A DNA stretch of 64,000 bases from Paenibacillus elgii NBRC 100335 (GCF_004000865.1 NZ_BIMB01000038.1:1-64000), one strand, 5' to 3'; shown: positions 25,225 to 33,328, numbered from the stretch's first letter. Notes: generated by a model from the letters alone, not told the origin. Numbers and translations are program-made.

Positions 25225-26124
25225 TCAGCCCTTCTGCACTCCGGTACCTGCCGCACGCATCGCGAGCCTGCCTTTCAGCGAGCTCAGCGTGAACAGCAGC
25301 AGCGCGCTCCAGATCAGGCAAAAGCTGATCAGGTGCACGGTCGTGAACGGCTCGTTGTACAAAGTGACACCCAGAATGAGGCTAATGGTCGGAGCCAAAT
25401 ATTGCAGGAACCCGACGGTCGTCAGCGACAGCCTTTGAGCCGCCTTGGCAAACCACAGCAGCGGCAGCGCCGTGGCCACTCCTGACGTTGCCAGCAGCAG
25501 CTGGTAACCCGTGCTTAACGATGATGTCGTCGATTGGCCTGTCATCCCCACAACAAGCAAATAAACGGCGGCCACAGGCAGCACGACGATCGTTTCTCCG
25601 GCGAGGCTCACCATCGGCTCGAGCTGCATTTTCTTTTTGACGAGCCCGTACACTCCGAAGCTCATCGCCAGAGCCAACGATACCCATGGAACCGATCCGT
25701 AGCTAAATGTCAGAACGGTTACGCCCGCCGTAGCAAGCACCATGGCCGTCCATTGTACCGCGCGAAGCCTTTCGCCCAAGAAACAGACCCCAAGCAGCAC
25801 GCTGATCAGCGGGTTGATGTAATAGCCCAGGCTCGTTTCAACAACGCGGTCGTGGTTGACGGCCCAGATGTAGATAAGCCAATTGAGGCTGATCAGCAGG
25901 GAGCACCCCACCATCGGCAAAACATTTTTACGCTCGGAAAAAGCGCTCTTGAGCGCCTTCCAACGGCCGCCGATCAAGAGCAGCAGCGCAACAAATACGA
26001 AGGACCACACGACGCGGTGGCCTAATATTTCTCCTGAAGAAACAGAAATAAAGGTTTTCCAAAACAACGGCAAAAGGCCCCAGGCAAGGTAAGCCAGCAG
26101 CCCGTAACCGATCCCAGCGTTCAC
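25225..26124 (-). CDS. rarD: RarD-type EamA transporter
   Basis: The 299-residue ten-segment drug/metabolite transporter has two EamA repeats. The RarD branch is recognised by the N-terminal GYGLLAYLAWGLLPLFWK, HRVVWSF, NWLIYIWAVNH and the second-half LQYLAPTISLILGV. The start is GTG 26124, eight bases after a GAGGGAGAG site. Members are annotated as chloramphenicol-sensitivity proteins, but the natural substrate is unknown. Confidence 0.9.
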   Translation of the reverse strand: MNAGIGYGLLAYLAWGLLPLFWKTFISVSSGEILGHRVVWSFVFVALLLLIGGRWKALKSAFSERKNVLPMVGCSLLISLNWLIYIWAVNHDRVVETSLGYYINPLISVLLGVCFLGERLRAVQWTAMVLATAGVTVLTFSYGSVPWVSLALAMSFGVYGLVKKKMQLEPMVSLAGETIVVLPVAAVYLLVVGMTGQSTTSSLSTGYQLLLATSGVATALPLLWFAKAAQRLSLTTVGFLQYLAPTISLILGVTLYNEPFTTVHLISFCLIWSALLLFTLSSLKGRLAMRAAGTGVQKG

Positions 26125-26228
26125 GTTTCTCTCTCCCTCTCTATTTCTATATAATCGGAATGACCAAAGAACTCATTATACTCCCGATCTGAGTATCCGG
26201 CAAGCACGATTTGATGAACACGATGCTT

Positions 26229-26372
26229 TTAGCGAGACTGTCTGCGGATACCTTTATCGATAAAATAACATAAAGCAACGCAGGCAAAAGCGACCGCTAA
26301 CAAGGGAAGAACCGCGCCGAATAAATCCATGGAAAGAAATCCGGCTATCGTGTGAATAAAGGTTATAACCAT
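26229..26372 (-). CDS. 47-residue membrane protein
   Basis: This short frame has an excellent ribosome binding site (AAAAAGGAG, eight bases before ATG 26372) and encodes MVITFIHTIAG, then a hydrophobic stretch to CVALCYF and a basic end, IDKGIRRQSR. Most of the peptide is one or two membrane spans with a positively charged cytoplasmic tail. No homologue is recognised. The coding strand and codon use fit a real small gene in an otherwise empty 460-bp gap. Confidence 0.6.
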   Translation of the reverse strand: MVITFIHTIAGFLSMDLFGAVLPLLAVAFACVALCYFIDKGIRRQSR

Positions 26373-26531
26373 CCGATCAGCTCCTTTTTCTAATTAGGTC
26401 CCGGCATCGGCAATCAAAGGCTTGCTCATGATGTACCAGCGGTCCGTATCTCCCCCACATTTCACCGACCTTATTTTACGAAGTGCCTATGGTTGTGATT
26501 ATATCGGAAATTCAAGTTATTGGAAACCAAT

Positions 26532-26580
26532 AAAAAAAGAGACTTCCCATCTCCTGCCGACATGAGATGCAAGCCTCTCT
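26532..26580 (-). terminator. terminator after the membrane hydrolase gene
   Basis: The imperfect stem AGAGGCTTGCATCTC / GAGATGGGAAGTCTCT on the minus strand is followed by seven T. Confidence 0.75.
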
Positions 26581-26588
26581 TCCTTCCT

Positions 26589-27155
26589 CTAACCATACAC
26601 ATCCGTTACAAGCGCAAGGGTTAATAACAAGCCCATGATGCCTCCTGCCGCAACGGCCCACCCTCGATGGCTTCGTTCCGCCGCCGCCATAACCGATCGG
26701 TAATACAGTACGGCGCCGAGCAAAACTAAAGCAGATTCCAGCAAGATGCTGAGCGTCGGGACCTGCCACAAGCCGAAGCCGAGCAGCGGAAAGCCGCCTG
26801 CATTCCCCGGAAAAAGAGGCATATCGGCCCGGTGTACGAGCAGATCGAGCAGCCAGTGGCTGAATACGACCGAACCGACCGCCACACCTCCTCGTCTCCC
26901 CCACAGCTTTCCGGCTCCCCAACCGGCAAGAATCGCAAGCAACAAGGCTCCAATCAGGGAATGCGTGTAATCCGCGTGAATCAGGCTTCCTCCGTAGCCT
27001 TCGCCCGTGACAGGCTCCAACGTCTCCGCACCCGACAGCAGTAAGGGCACGAAAACAACGTCCAACAGCTGCGTACTCAGCATCAGCGCCCACAGCGGAA
27101 CGTTCGGAGTCTTGGCCTTCACTGCCGCGGCTAGTCCGAAATGACCTGCGAACAT
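26589..27155 (-). CDS. membrane-bound metal-dependent hydrolase-like protein (YdjM/DUF457-like)
   Basis: The 188-residue protein has about five hydrophobic segments. The His/Asp residues are placed as in the DUF457 group: HFGLAAAVKAK at the N-terminus, DYTHSLIGALLLA and SHWLLDLLVHRADMPLF. These are predicted metal ligands inside the membrane. Function in this group is unproven. ATG 27155 follows AAAGGAGG, which lies inside the end of the 33-codon gene upstream, so the two are translationally linked. Confidence 0.75.
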   Translation of the reverse strand: MFAGHFGLAAAVKAKTPNVPLWALMLSTQLLDVVFVPLLLSGAETLEPVTGEGYGGSLIHADYTHSLIGALLLAILAGWGAGKLWGRRGGVAVGSVVFSHWLLDLLVHRADMPLFPGNAGGFPLLGFGLWQVPTLSILLESALVLLGAVLYYRSVMAAAERSHRGWAVAAGGIMGLLLTLALVTDVYG

Positions 27156-27158
27156 GAC

Positions 27159-27260
27159 CTAGCCCTCCTTTTTCGGGTACGAGCTTGCTTTCGCTTTGGT
27201 TTTGGCGTCCAGCCACCCGCACCCAAGCGTGAATAAAAGCACGAAGACGATAAAGCTCAT
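27159..27260 (-). CDS. 33-residue single-span peptide
   Basis: The frame MSFIVFVLLFTLGCGWLDAK is followed by a Lys-rich tail ending at TAG 27159. GGGAGGAG lies six bases before ATG 27260. It encodes a membrane-anchored micropeptide with a cytoplasmic basic end, three bases upstream of the membrane hydrolase gene and 16 bases downstream of a TetR gene. Close spacing and the strong site support it; no family is known. Confidence 0.6.
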   Translation of the reverse strand: MSFIVFVLLFTLGCGWLDAKTKAKASSYPKKEG

Positions 27261-27276
27261 ACCGATCTCCTCCCTC

Positions 27277-27873
27277 TCAAGTCGGCTTTGACTCCGCCTT
27301 GGCCCTCCGCTTCATCTCGTGCAGACCCGCAAGAAAGGTGTCGAGTAGCAGCCGGAAGCTGACATCGAGATCGAGCGGCAGACCGAATCCGCCGCGCTGC
27401 TCAAGCGATGAGAAGCCGTGCAGAAGGCTGCGCAGTCCGCGTACAGCGTGCAGCGCGGCATCATCCTTCAGCTCGTACGCCTGCAGCGCGCGAACCACGA
27501 GATCGACCGTTTCGCCGGCCAAGCGCCGCACCTCCTCGTCCTGCGGGTCGGGAGCGCGGAGCGTCGCATCGTACAAGCCCGGATGCGCGCGGGCAAACGC
27601 CACGTAGGCTTTGCCTAGCTCGCGTACCGCATCGTCTCCCGAGCGCCCGACAACGGCCTGTGTCATGACGTGCAGAAGCTGCTCCAGGCCGTGGACGGCC
27701 AGCTTGCTGCGCAGCCCGCTTAATCCGTTCACATGGTTATAGAGGGAAGGAGACCGAACGTCCAGCTTCTGAGCGAGCGAAGCCAGCGTGACCTCTTCCA
27801 GACCTCGGGTATCGGCGATTTCAACTGCGGCTTGCAGGATCGTAGGCAGATCGAGACCGATTCTTGGTGACAT
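27277..27873 (-). CDS. TetR family regulator with WHG-type C-terminal domain
   Basis: The 198-residue protein has an HTH at ~10-50 (ILQAAVEIADTRGLEEVTLA, LDVRSPSLYNHVNGLSGLR) with the VRSPSLYNHV recognition helix typical of this branch. The C-terminal domain (AYVAFARAHPGLYDATL, AVRGLRSLLHGFSSLE) is the WHG/TetR_C_33 type. It is encoded three bases after the MBL hydrolase stop, and AAAAGGAGCG overlaps that stop. It probably represses the operon through two ACTAA..TTAGT operators in the promoter at 28631-28669. Confidence 0.9.
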   Translation of the reverse strand: MSPRIGLDLPTILQAAVEIADTRGLEEVTLASLAQKLDVRSPSLYNHVNGLSGLRSKLAVHGLEQLLHVMTQAVVGRSGDDAVRELGKAYVAFARAHPGLYDATLRAPDPQDEEVRRLAGETVDLVVRALQAYELKDDAALHAVRGLRSLLHGFSSLEQRGGFGLPLDLDVSFRLLLDTFLAGLHEMKRRAKAESKPT

Positions 27874-27876
27874 CGT

Positions 27877-28605
27877 TTACACGCTCCTTTTCGCGGTGAG
27901 CGGCAGATTGCGCTCGGCATCGGCAATAGCCCGGTTGAGCGCCTCTTCGGGACGACTGAGCATGCTCCCATGCCCCACAGCGAGCAGCGAGGGCCGATGC
28001 TCCCGAAGCTTGCAGGCGCTTTCCAACGCAAGCTCCTTGCTCCAGGTTGCCATCGCCGGGAACGGAAACCACGGCCGGACTTGACCCGATACGGCGATGC
28101 CGCCTCTTATCTGGAACGCGTCGCCAGCGATCAATGCCCGGTTACGAGTGTCCAGAAAGGCCATCGAGCCCGGTGTATGTCCCGGGGCCGCCACAGCCAA
28201 CAGCGAGCCGACCCGGTCGCCGTCCTGAAGCAGCACATCGGCGCGCGTCCGCACGTTCTTCGGCACGCCGCCGCGGACCGGAGTATTCGGCTCGCCCGGG
28301 TCCAACGTGACATCGCCCGCCAGCAGCCGCGCATCCCGGGCGGAAATATGCACCGGAACGCCGGGCAGCGCTTGCTTCAGCTTATCGAGCGCGCCGATAT
28401 GATCGTCGTGCGCGTGGGTCAAGACAATCCGCGTAATCGGCTTCCCGATGGCTTGTGCCGCTTGCAGAATTCCCTTGTCACTATATGGAAGCGCCGCATC
28501 GATCAATGTCAAGCCGTCGTTCTCTTCGACAAAGTAACAATTCACCGGAAACATCCGCGGCATAAACGTCAGCTGGTAAACGGTCAGTTCTTGTTTGATT
28601 TGCAT
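27877..28605 (-). CDS. MBL-fold metallo-hydrolase
   Basis: The 242-residue protein has metal ligands in VLTHAHDDHIGAL (HxHxDH), APGHTPGS, IAGDAFQ and AVGHGSM near the end. The short family form lacks extra domains and is of the glyoxalase-II/lactonase-like group, so the substrate is open. ATG 28605 follows AAGGGGAG. It is the first gene of an operon with tetR and, probably, the 33-residue peptide and membrane hydrolase. Confidence 0.9.
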   Translation of the reverse strand: MQIKQELTVYQLTFMPRMFPVNCYFVEENDGLTLIDAALPYSDKGILQAAQAIGKPITRIVLTHAHDDHIGALDKLKQALPGVPVHISARDARLLAGDVTLDPGEPNTPVRGGVPKNVRTRADVLLQDGDRVGSLLAVAAPGHTPGSMAFLDTRNRALIAGDAFQIRGGIAVSGQVRPWFPFPAMATWSKELALESACKLREHRPSLLAVGHGSMLSRPEEALNRAIADAERNLPLTAKRSV

Positions 28606-28619
28606 TGTTGTATCTCCCC

Positions 28620-28677
28620 TTAGTTAAATAACTAATATCGTTAGTTTTATATTAACTAATACCATTAGTTTTTGCAA
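28620..28677 (-). promoter_or_regulatory. promoter with two TetR operators for the MBL/tetR operon
   Basis: On the minus strand TTGCAA (28677-28672), 17 bases, TAATAT (28654-28649). ACTAATACCATTAGT (28655-28669) fills the spacer exactly, and ACTAATATCGTTAGT (28631-28645) lies at the start of transcription, 24 bp away centre to centre. A third partial repeat TTAGTT/AACTAA sits at 28620-28635. Confidence 0.8.
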
Positions 28678-28705
28678 GCCTATTTTTTCTGCCGGATGAA
28701 AAAAC

Positions 28706-28735
28706 AAAAAAACAGTTACCTTGGAAGATAACTGT
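28706..28735 (-). terminator. terminator downstream of the repeat element
   Basis: AACAGTTA / TAACTGTT arms are followed on the minus strand by TTTTTTG. It presumably ends the phosphotransferase transcript, from which it is now separated by the 187-bp element. Confidence 0.75.
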
Positions 28736-28783
28736 TCAAGCTTGTTAAGAAAGTGGGCTTAAATAAAAATAGAGATGCAAACG

Positions 28784-28970
28784 GAGGTGGGGTATCCGCT
28801 GGAGAAGCGATAACGTCCGCCTTTGTCTTCGGGAAATGTCCGCTAACAAGCGGCTTCCAATCAAATTTCCCGAGGACCCGGGGTCCCCGCAAAGTACTCG
28901 GACTAAGCTTCCCTGATTCAACTTCACTTTGTGGGGTGGAGCAGCGGTCGGAAGTGGATACCCCGCCCTC
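28784..28970. repeat. 187-bp element with terminal inverted repeats (MITE-like)
   Basis: The ends gaggtggggtatcc (28784-28797) and ggataccccgccctc (28956-28970) are inverted copies with one mismatch and one gap. The interior has no convincing frame and contains further short inverted segments (cgggaaatgtccgc, caaatttcccgagg). It lies in the gap between a phosphotransferase gene and its terminator. It could be a miniature transposable element or a large stable RNA hairpin. Confidence 0.55.
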
Positions 28971-29023
28971 TCGTAACCTCTATTACCTGTCACAGCTCAG
29001 CACCTCATGAAGCTTCGTGCCGC

Positions 29024-29905
29024 TTACCTATAAGCTTCGATCCCGTCGCGAAACGCTTCCGGGTCGTCGTTCTCCAAGCCGAACAGCGCTTCCTGCAGCG
29101 CGAACGTCCCTTGATAAAATTTCACTCGCTCCAGCAGCCCTTCCATATCCGGATCAAGCTCGATCATATGCCGCAAGAACGGCTCTCCATAAGAAGCGAG
29201 CAGCCCCGCATAATCCACCGCCGGGTCTCCCGGACCGGATGAGCCGAAATCAAGAATGCCGCTAATCTCGCGCCGCTCCGGATCGTAAAGAATGTTCGAG
29301 CCCCCGAAATCGCCGTGAACGAGCACCGGCGTTATTCGAAAGTTCGCCCCATGGCCGAGAAAGCTCGCAAAGTGCCGCTCCGTCCATCGCTGCGCTTCCC
29401 GGTTCATGTGAGGATAAAGCTTCACCCGGATGCGCTCGAACAGGTCCGACCATTCGCGGTAACCGTCATACTCCGGCCCGGACTCTCCCAATGCATCGGC
29501 AGGTACGCTGTGCAATTCGTTCAAAAAGGCGGCAAGCTGCCGGGCAATCCCGCGAACCATGGACACACCTGCGCTCTCCAACTTCCCCCACTGACCGTCC
29601 AGTAACGGTTCCCCGGGAATTCTCGGGTAGCCGACAAACACGCTGCCGAGCCGATCGGATTGGAGATGCCACTTCGCCGGGGCCGGGACCGGAATCGACA
29701 CCCGTCCCTTCACGGTGTTTAGAAGACGGACTTCGTAGCGAAGCCGCTCGATCCCTTCCGCATATTTGGGAAATCGGAAAATCCACTCGGCATTCACGAG
29801 CAGCACGTCGTTGTTTTGACCGGACTCGATCGCCTCGACCTCGCGCAGCGGCAGCTCGGGACAATAGTGCCTGAGCGTTTCCATATACAAAGTTTTATGT
29901 TCCAT
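29024..29905 (-). CDS. aminoglycoside/choline-type phosphotransferase family protein
   Basis: The 293-residue kinase-like protein has the catalytic loop VHGDFGGSNILYD with the catalytic Asp and Asn, and a metal-binding ILDFGSSGPGDPAVDYA. These define the APH family, which includes antibiotic kinases but also many small-molecule kinases. No feature points to a resistance function. ATG 29905 is nine bases from GGGGGAG; upstream in-frame ATG codons lie inside or before that site. Confidence 0.85.
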   Translation of the reverse strand: MEHKTLYMETLRHYCPELPLREVEAIESGQNNDVLLVNAEWIFRFPKYAEGIERLRYEVRLLNTVKGRVSIPVPAPAKWHLQSDRLGSVFVGYPRIPGEPLLDGQWGKLESAGVSMVRGIARQLAAFLNELHSVPADALGESGPEYDGYREWSDLFERIRVKLYPHMNREAQRWTERHFASFLGHGANFRITPVLVHGDFGGSNILYDPERREISGILDFGSSGPGDPAVDYAGLLASYGEPFLRHMIELDPDMEGLLERVKFYQGTFALQEALFGLENDDPEAFRDGIEAYR

Positions 29906-29942
29906 ACCCATCAACTCCCCCACACCGAGACGCCGCGGCCGT

Positions 29943-30755
29943 TCACGCTCCTGCCGGCTTCGTCGCCCGGATCGAGAACAGCATCGGGATAAGCTCTTTC
30001 CCTTTCATTCTCCACCAGCCGTCCTCGCCCTTCTCCATCAGCCCCGGAAACTTTTCGTACATGCAGAAGGGAAACTCGTGAACGAACTCAATGCGCAGCC
30101 CGGCTTGAATCAGCGCAGTCACGATGGAGCCCAGCGAATGCGCCCATTCGTAGGTGACGGTATTGTTGATCGTGGCATTTCGGTCGGCATACGTGCCCTC
30201 GGTATCAAGTACGATCGCTTCGCCTTCGAAATACGAATAAACCATGCGCAGCTCTCCATCGACGATTTCGAAAATATCGGCAAGCGGATGACCTTCGGCA
30301 ATATAAAAAGTGCCTCCGGGCTTCAGCCTCTCATAGATGATTTCCGCCCACCTCGTCAAGTCCGGCAGCCAGCACAGCACGCCGTAAGACGTGAACACGA
30401 TGTCGAACTTCTCCTCCGGCAGCACCTGAGGCACGTCGTACACATTCGCGCATACAAACCGGGCGTCCAGCCCCAGCTTGTCGTTCAGCGAGCAGGCCAG
30501 CTTGACCGCTTCCCGGGAAAAATCGACCCCGGTCACCCGCGCTCCAAGCCTGGCCCAGGACAAACTATCCTGCCCGAAATGGCACTGCAGATGCAGCATC
30601 GACTTCCCCGCCACGTCGCCCAATTCGTCCAGTTCAACCGACAAGAGAGACGAACGGCCCGCAAGGAACGATGCTACATCGTAAAACTCGGATTGCTCAT
30701 GCACCGGCGTTCGGTCGTTCCAATTGTCCCGATTCTTATTCATTCCGTACTCCAT
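29943..30755 (-). CDS. class I SAM-dependent methyltransferase
   Basis: The 270-residue protein has motif I MLHLQCHFGQDSLSWARLGA, then TGVDFSREAVKLA (acidic residue binding the ribose) and DIVFTSYGVLCWLPDL. A small-molecule methyltransferase is likely; the acceptor is unknown. The start at 30755 is chosen because GGAAGGGG lies before it and the longer open frame upstream has no site. It lies 37 bases from the phosphotransferase start, so both could share a transcript. Confidence 0.88.
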   Translation of the reverse strand: MEYGMNKNRDNWNDRTPVHEQSEFYDVASFLAGRSSLLSVELDELGDVAGKSMLHLQCHFGQDSLSWARLGARVTGVDFSREAVKLACSLNDKLGLDARFVCANVYDVPQVLPEEKFDIVFTSYGVLCWLPDLTRWAEIIYERLKPGGTFYIAEGHPLADIFEIVDGELRMVYSYFEGEAIVLDTEGTYADRNATINNTVTYEWAHSLGSIVTALIQAGLRIEFVHEFPFCMYEKFPGLMEKGEDGWWRMKGKELIPMLFSIRATKPAGA

Positions 30756-30877
30756 ATGGAAAACCCCTTCCAAATTTGCGATCCTTTCCATCCTATCGCA
30801 ATCCCGAAAGAGGTGTAAATATCCAAAATTGGTTGAAGCCAAAAAATCCGTCCTGGCAGCAAATGCTCCCTACAGCC

Positions 30878-31357
30878 CTAGTCAGTCAACGGATCGACTT
30901 GAACGGCCGCTTGCTTCCCGCTAAGCTGGATGCCCGTCTTCTTGCGTCCGCTCGCGGACAAATCGTTCAGCAGCGATTCAAGCAGCGCTTTCGCTTGGGC
31001 CCCTTCCTTGCCTTGAATCCGCACAACGAATTGGACGGCGTCCCCGGATTTCAAAATCCGCTCCGCCTGCTGCTTCTTCGTCTCGTAATCGTGCTCCTCG
31101 ATCTGCGGCGTCAGACGAATTTCCTTCAGCTTCGGTGCCTGCTCACGCTTGCGGGCTTGCTGCTCCTCCTCTTTTGCTTTCCCCGCGCGGACCAGCTTGC
31201 ATGGCGGCGGACTGCTCATGAGCGACGTGCAGACTAGGTCCACCTTGAGCTTCCTGGCCATCGCCAGCGCCTCGGAGGTAGGGACGATGCCGAGATCTTC
31301 ACCGTCGACTCCGGTTAAATGAACTTCGAACGCTTTAATTTTTTCGTTAAGAATCAT
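30878..31357 (-). CDS. infC: translation initiation factor IF-3, divergent copy
   Basis: The 159-residue protein has IF-3 order: MILNEKIKAFEVHLTGVDGE and LGIVPTSEALAMA (N-domain), KLVRAGKAKEEEQQ linker, and KEIRLTPQIEEHDYETKKQQ (C-domain). The C-domain is unusual: the AERILKSGDAVQFVVRIQGK stretch replaces the usual KVKVTLRFRGRE wording and the end has an extra Lys/Gln-rich tail. It is not followed by rpmI-rplT, so it is likely a second, specialised IF-3. AGGTGGG precedes ATG 31357. Confidence 0.85.
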   Translation of the reverse strand: MILNEKIKAFEVHLTGVDGEDLGIVPTSEALAMARKLKVDLVCTSLMSSPPPCKLVRAGKAKEEEQQARKREQAPKLKEIRLTPQIEEHDYETKKQQAERILKSGDAVQFVVRIQGKEGAQAKALLESLLNDLSASGRKKTGIQLSGKQAAVQVDPLTD

Positions 31358-31386
31358 TGTGAACCCACCTGAACTTTCGATATAAT
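31357..31386 (+). promoter_or_regulatory. promoter of the 102-residue protein gene
   Basis: TATAAT at 31381-31386 with TTGTGA 18 bases upstream, in the divergent gap beside infC. Confidence 0.55.
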
Positions 31387-31420
31387 GAACCCATCTTACC
31401 GCTTAGAAGGAGATTTTTCA

Positions 31421-31729
31421 ATGAACCGCAAAGAAATCGAAGAGCAAGTCATCCGCAATTATCAACGGGACGAAAATATTATGATTCTCGCGTTCGCCCA
31501 ATGGTGCATCAACCACGGCCTCGATCCCGTCGCGCTGTATGAGCAGGCATACCCGCAGCAGGAAGCGAACGCCGCGCTTCAGCAAGCGCTGGAGCTGACC
31601 GTGCCGAAGGAGGAAGCCGGGGAAGTGCCGGACGAAACGCTGCTCGGCGTGCTGTCCATGTTCGGCAACGAAGATCTGGCTTTCGTCGTTACCCAGGAAA
31701 TCGCGAAGCGCCAAAAGTCCGGACGGTAG
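31421..31729 (+). CDS. conserved hypothetical protein
   Basis: The 102-residue acidic helical protein (VIRNYQRDENIMILAFAQWC, GEVPDETLLGVLSMFGNEDL) has no signal peptide or membrane segment. ATG 31421 follows GAAGGAG by nine bases; the earlier ATG at 31385 lies inside the -10 box. It is divergent from the IF-3 copy. No family is recognised. Confidence 0.75.
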   Translation: MNRKEIEEQVIRNYQRDENIMILAFAQWCINHGLDPVALYEQAYPQQEANAALQQALELTVPKEEAGEVPDETLLGVLSMFGNEDLAFVVTQEIAKRQKSGR

Positions 31730-32388
31730 CGTTCGACATCGCCGGAGTCACAGCTTGGGCCTGCAGCTCGCAGGCTCCCACCCGGCGTATTCCGCTCCTG
31801 ACTGGCATCGAAACCTCATCCTGAAGCCCCTCCGTTAAGCGGCCGCAGGAACGAACTGCATTCCCACGGCATGGAAGCGTGCTTTCATCGCTCCCGACAA
31901 TACCAGTGGAACGCTCCTCTACCCGGTCTACCGCTTCCAATCACTCGCCACCCATGATAGAGGAACTGACATGCCTTATGTCATCCATTTCGCCGCTCTC
32001 AGCGCAAATTGAGGAACTGACGTTCGCTAATACTCCCATTCCGCGGGACATGAACATTTTTCGACACGAATAAGTCATCCTGCTTCCTCTAACCCCCGAC
32101 GAACGATCCAACGTTCCGCTTAACGCATCGCAGTTCCTTTATTTCTCAGCTTCATGTACTTGTCAGTTGCACTCGCTATCGGCCGCACGCACTTGTCTTC
32201 TGCACACACTTATCAACTGCACATACCATTAGTCGCACGTACTTGTCATCTTGCATGCACTTGTCCCTGCCCACACTATCAGCCCCACCCACTTAGCGAA
32301 TCCGCACAACACGAAAATCCAACATATCCGCAAACCTCGAAAACCTATACATACCCTTGCCGCAGCCCCGCCAAACTATTTTTTGCAC
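31730..32388. other. 659-bp gene-free stretch
   Basis: No frame with a ribosome binding site was found on either strand. The left part holds gaggaactgac twice (near 31961 and 32011). The right part (32153-32310) is a decayed tandem repeat, listed separately. The base composition is C- and A-rich on the + strand, unlike the coding parts of the window. Confidence 0.6.
32153..32310. repeat. degenerate ~17-18-bp tandem repeat
   Basis: Units such as acgcacttgtcttctgca, acgtacttgtcatcttgc and atgcacttgtccctgc recur about eight times with mutations and small gaps. Spacing and conservation are too irregular for a CRISPR array. Confidence 0.55.
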
Positions 32389-32421
32389 AAAAAAAAGACC
32401 GGCTTCAATGGAATCCGGTCC
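32389..32421 (-). terminator. terminator after ykuS
   Basis: On the minus strand GACCGGATTCCATTG / AAGCCGGTC form the stem, followed by eight T. Confidence 0.9.
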
Positions 32422-32461
32422 TTGCGGTGTGTCCGCCGATGGCTAGCGGAACGAAGGCGAA

Positions 32462-32701
32462 TCAGCTTAAGCTTTGGTTCACTCGATCGACAATCTGGTC
32501 GGATGTCATGCCTTGAGCATTGATAACGGAAGCTTTCGTTGTGGTTTCCGCGATGCCCAGCACGTCCTTGTCCTGTCCGGAAATAACGCAGCAGTCGCAA
32601 TTTTGCAAACTCGCGTTATCGACGGATACGACTTCGTGCCCGCTCTGCTGCAGCGCGTCCTTTACATCCTGCAAGCTGTTTTCCACTGCAATTCTCGCCA
32701 T
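32462..32701 (-). CDS. ykuS: YkuS family protein (UPF0180)
   Basis: The 79-residue protein matches the family in length and wording: MARIAVENSLQDVKDALQQS, a CDCCVISGQDKD core with the Cys pair, and NAQGMTSDQIVDRVNQSL at the end. It is a small cytosolic protein of unknown function found across Bacillales. GGAGGGAAG precedes ATG 32701. Confidence 0.9.
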   Translation of the reverse strand: MARIAVENSLQDVKDALQQSGHEVVSVDNASLQNCDCCVISGQDKDVLGIAETTTKASVINAQGMTSDQIVDRVNQSLS

Positions 32702-32749
32702 GATCTTCCCTCCTTATCCAGATTGTAGTATGCCGAGCTTCGACCACTT

Positions 32750-33328
32750 TTATTCGCTGTCGCGGGCCCTTCCCTCCCGATCGCCAACTTCGTCCGCATC
32801 GACCAAGCTGTCGACCAGATGGGCAAGCAGGCTTTCCATATCATCGATATGGCTTTCATCGATTTTACGGATAAACTCGATATGTATCCGGTAAGCGCCT
32901 TTTTCATCCGAAGGCCCGCCTCCCGATCGTCCGGAACCGTCGTCCGGAACGAATTCCGCCGACCTTTCGTGACGGATCCGGGCTTCCTCCGCCCAACGGT
33001 CCGCCATGGCACGGTGGAGCTCCGCCGCGTGCTCGCAGTGGCTGAGCGGCATGTCCAGTCGGAGCGCGAGCTTGGCACCGGGACGCTCGCCGGGTTCAAT
33101 GAGCCGGAACCTTTCCCCGGCGAAGTCGGACAACACGCTGGTCATGCTGATTTCCGCTTGACAGCAGCCTTCGTCGCGTCGGATGCGCATGCTGAATATC
33201 CGTTTCATGCTGGCCAGATCGATGAAATCTTCCCGGCCGATGACCCGGATCATTTGCTCCGCATCCAAATCGTACAAATGTCCTTCGAGCACTACTTTTA
33301 AATTATCGAAAATCGTCGGGTCAAACAA
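32750..33328 (-). CDS. conserved hypothetical protein
   Basis: The 192-residue soluble protein has an alternating helix/strand N-terminal half (VVLEGHLYDLDAEQMIRVIG, FSMRIRRDEGCCQAEISMTS) and an acidic, low-complexity middle (VPDDGSGRSGGGPSDEKG). It starts at TTG 33328 after AAAGGGGAAG. It is 27 bases downstream of the SDR gene and probably cotranscribed with it. No domain recognised. Confidence 0.7.
   Translation of the reverse strand: MFDPTIFDNLKVVLEGHLYDLDAEQMIRVIGREDFIDLASMKRIFSMRIRRDEGCCQAEISMTSVLSDFAGERFRLIEPGERPGAKLALRLDMPLSHCEHAAELHRAMADRWAEEARIRHERSAEFVPDDGSGRSGGGPSDEKGAYRIHIEFIRKIDESHIDDMESLLAHLVDSLVDADEVGDREGRARDSE

Noticed and set aside
29024..29905. Aminoglycoside resistance kinase
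   Set aside because: The protein belongs to the broad phosphotransferase family; no sequence feature or mobile context supports a resistance function.
32153..32310. CRISPR array
   Set aside because: The units are only 17-18 bp, degenerate and contiguous, without unique spacers and without cas genes nearby.
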